A stretch of 64,000 nt of DNA from Sipunculus nudus (Eukaryota; Annelida; Sipuncula; Golfingiida; Sipunculidae), in contig CM049313.1 in the NCBI GenBank assembly GCA_026874595.1, positions 37,662,659 through 37,726,658 of the forward strand. The letters run 5' to 3'. Within the stretch, counting starts at the first letter, position 1. Each line of letters begins with the position of its first letter. A program made the translations under genes and the position numbers. Shown here piece by piece: positions 62,224 to 64,000 of this stretch. The notes under the pieces are model-generated. The model made no database searches, was not told where the DNA came from, and worked only from the letters and a program-made list of their open reading frames with translations.

Positions 62224-63625
62224 GTTTCACTGTACAACATGGTCTTATTGGACATTGTACATGAACAACATGGGCTTATTCGACATCTTACATTGTACAA
62301 CATGGTCTTATTAGACATCTTACATTGTACAAGATTGTCTTATTGGATATCTTACATTTTACCACCCAGTCTTATTAGACATCTTACATTGTACAACATG
62401 GTCTTACTAGACATCTTACATTGTACAACATGGTCTAATTAGACATCTTACATTGTACAAGATGGTCTTATTGGATATCTTACATTGTACCACCCAGTCT
62501 TATTAGACATCTTACATTGTACATGAAGGTCTTACTAGGCATCTTACACTGTACAACATGGTCTTATTCGACATCTTACATTGTACCACATGGTCTTATT
62601 AGACATATTACATTGTACAACATGGTCTTTTTAGACATCTTACATTGTACCACATGGTCTTATTAGACATCTTACATTGTACCACATGGTCTTATAAGAC
62701 ATTTTACATTGTACAAGATGGTCTTATTAGATATCTTACATTGTACCTCCCAGTCTTATTAGACATCTTTAAGTTAACTGTGCCACAATCTTATCAGACA
62801 TAACTCACTGCAGGGTCCTATCAGACACATTTAACCGTGCCACAAGGTCTAATCAGACATGTTACACTGTGCCACATGGTCTATTCAGACATGTTTCACT
62901 GTGCCGTATGGTCTTATAAGACAAAATTCACTATACCACAGTCTTATCAAACATTTTTCACTTGGCCACACAGTCTTATTAGACTCATTTCACTCAACCA
63001 CACAGTCTTATCAGACATGTTTCACTTAACCACACAGTCTTACCAGTGATGTTTCAACGTAAAAAAATGATCTAATCAGACGTAATTCATTGTAACATAA
63101 TGGTCTTACTAAACATGTTTCCCTGTCCCACATGGCCTAATCAGACATGTTTCACTCTGCCACATAGTCTTATCAGATGTTTCACTGTTTTATATGGTCT
63201 ATTCAGATATGTTCAACTGTGCCACATAGTCTTATCAGATGTTTCACTGTGCTATATGGTCTAATCAGATATGTTTAACTGTGCCACATTGTCTTATCAG
63301 ATGTTTCACTGTGCTATATGGTCTAATCAGACATGTTTCACTGTGCTATATGGTCTTATCAGACATGTTTCACTGTGCCACATGGTCTAATCAGACATGT
63401 TTCACTGTGCTATATGGTCTAATCAGATATGTTTCACTGTGCTATATGGTCTTATCAGACATGTTTCACTGTGCCACATGGTCTAATTAGACATGTTTCA
63501 CTGTGCTTTATGGTCTTATCAGACATATTTCACTGTGCCATATGGTTTTATCAGGCATGTTTCACTCTGCCACACAGTCTTATTAGAAGGTACCAATGTA
63601 ACACAATGGTCTTACTGTGCAAACT
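62224..63625. repeat. 32-bp minisatellite, about 44 copies, two subfamilies
   Basis: The left part uses TTACATTGTACAACATGG then TCTTATTAGACATC; the right part uses TTTCACTGTGCCACATGG then TCTAATCAGACATG. Units are contiguous with no spacers. Open frames across it are repeat translations. Confidence 0.95.
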
Positions 63626-64000
63626 AGGTTTCGCCAGACATATTATATAGCATGTTGTCTTGTAAAACATGTCTAACAGCTGTGCTACAGGGAAAGTTTT
63701 AGGCCTAAAAGTGTGCAAAGTTTCCATTATGTAAAACATTCATCAATTGTCCTTACAGTGTACTGTGAATAAACTGGAACAGGCTAGATTTGTTTAGATG
63801 TAGATCCTCAAATTACTTTTTTGCACCTTATCTATGAAAGCTGCTGACAGACTGACACACTGCTGTGACACAGGTTACCATGGTGATGGAGCATGATACA
63901 GCCATCATGACACAATGAATCCTGTTTACTGTGTGAAGAAAGATCTCAAACAGCAGCCAGCAATACAGTGTAAACTATAATCCCCGTTAAACAATGATCC
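63626..64000. other. right edge of window
   Basis: Unique-looking sequence, no gene recognised. Confidence 0.5.

Noticed and set aside
62239-63490. Frames of 67-83 residues rich in LIRH and MVLSDMFHC text
   Set aside because: Translation of the 32-bp minisatellite.
62224-63625. CRISPR-like 32-bp repeats
   Set aside because: Units are contiguous with no unique spacers, in a clearly eukaryotic locus: a minisatellite.

Overview
The window is eukaryotic, AT-rich intron-and-repeat DNA carrying one recognisable gene: a complete, split coding sequence for C-terminal Src kinase (CSK), on the minus strand in 11 coding exons (1224 to 38266). All exon joins are GT-AG and phase-consistent and give a 451-residue SH3-SH2-tyrosine kinase protein, close to the 450 residues of human CSK. 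The host is probably a mollusc, most likely a bivalve. This rests on the gene structure and on an abundance of non-autonomous Helitron/Helentron-like elements with tandem-repeat cores; it is an inference. No other protein-coding gene, tRNA, rRNA or CRISPR array could be supported.

Layout. 1-1223 is the 3' flank or 3' UTR of CSK. 1224-15615 holds coding exons 11 to 2. Intron 6 carries a 12-copy array of a duplicated exon 7 splice junction (3896-4988) and a family A element (5138-8026). Intron 5 holds a 25-bp minisatellite and a poly-C tract. Intron 1 (15616-38230) is a repeat reservoir: family A copies at 17446, 24390 and 35981, family B copies at 28183 and 31211, a roughly 340-bp tandem array at 32383-34717, and family C fragments. 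Coding exon 1 lies at 38231-38266. The upstream part has another family A copy (41559), an older related element (44239), a TA-flanked 25-bp-TIR transposon (48402), a third family B copy (53848), a hAT-type element with a perfect 8-bp target duplication (55940), a 2-kb TIR-bounded segment (58069) that may contain the CSK promoter and non-coding first exon, and two back-to-back minisatellites (63-bp and 32-bp units) at 60870-63625.

Main points of interest. (1) Splice junctions of CSK are tandemly amplified at three introns: an 88-bp acceptor array, a 47-bp donor array and a roughly 50-58-bp acceptor-side array. (2) Family A elements carry dense arrays of AGGTCA half-sites in DR0/DR1/DR2 arrangement, i.e. 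nuclear-receptor-like sites spread by a transposon. (3) Several repeat families share the same palindrome (core GGTGGCGCCACC) and the same end architecture (3' hairpin plus CTAG, 5' inverted subterminal repeat, GC-rich triplet tract).
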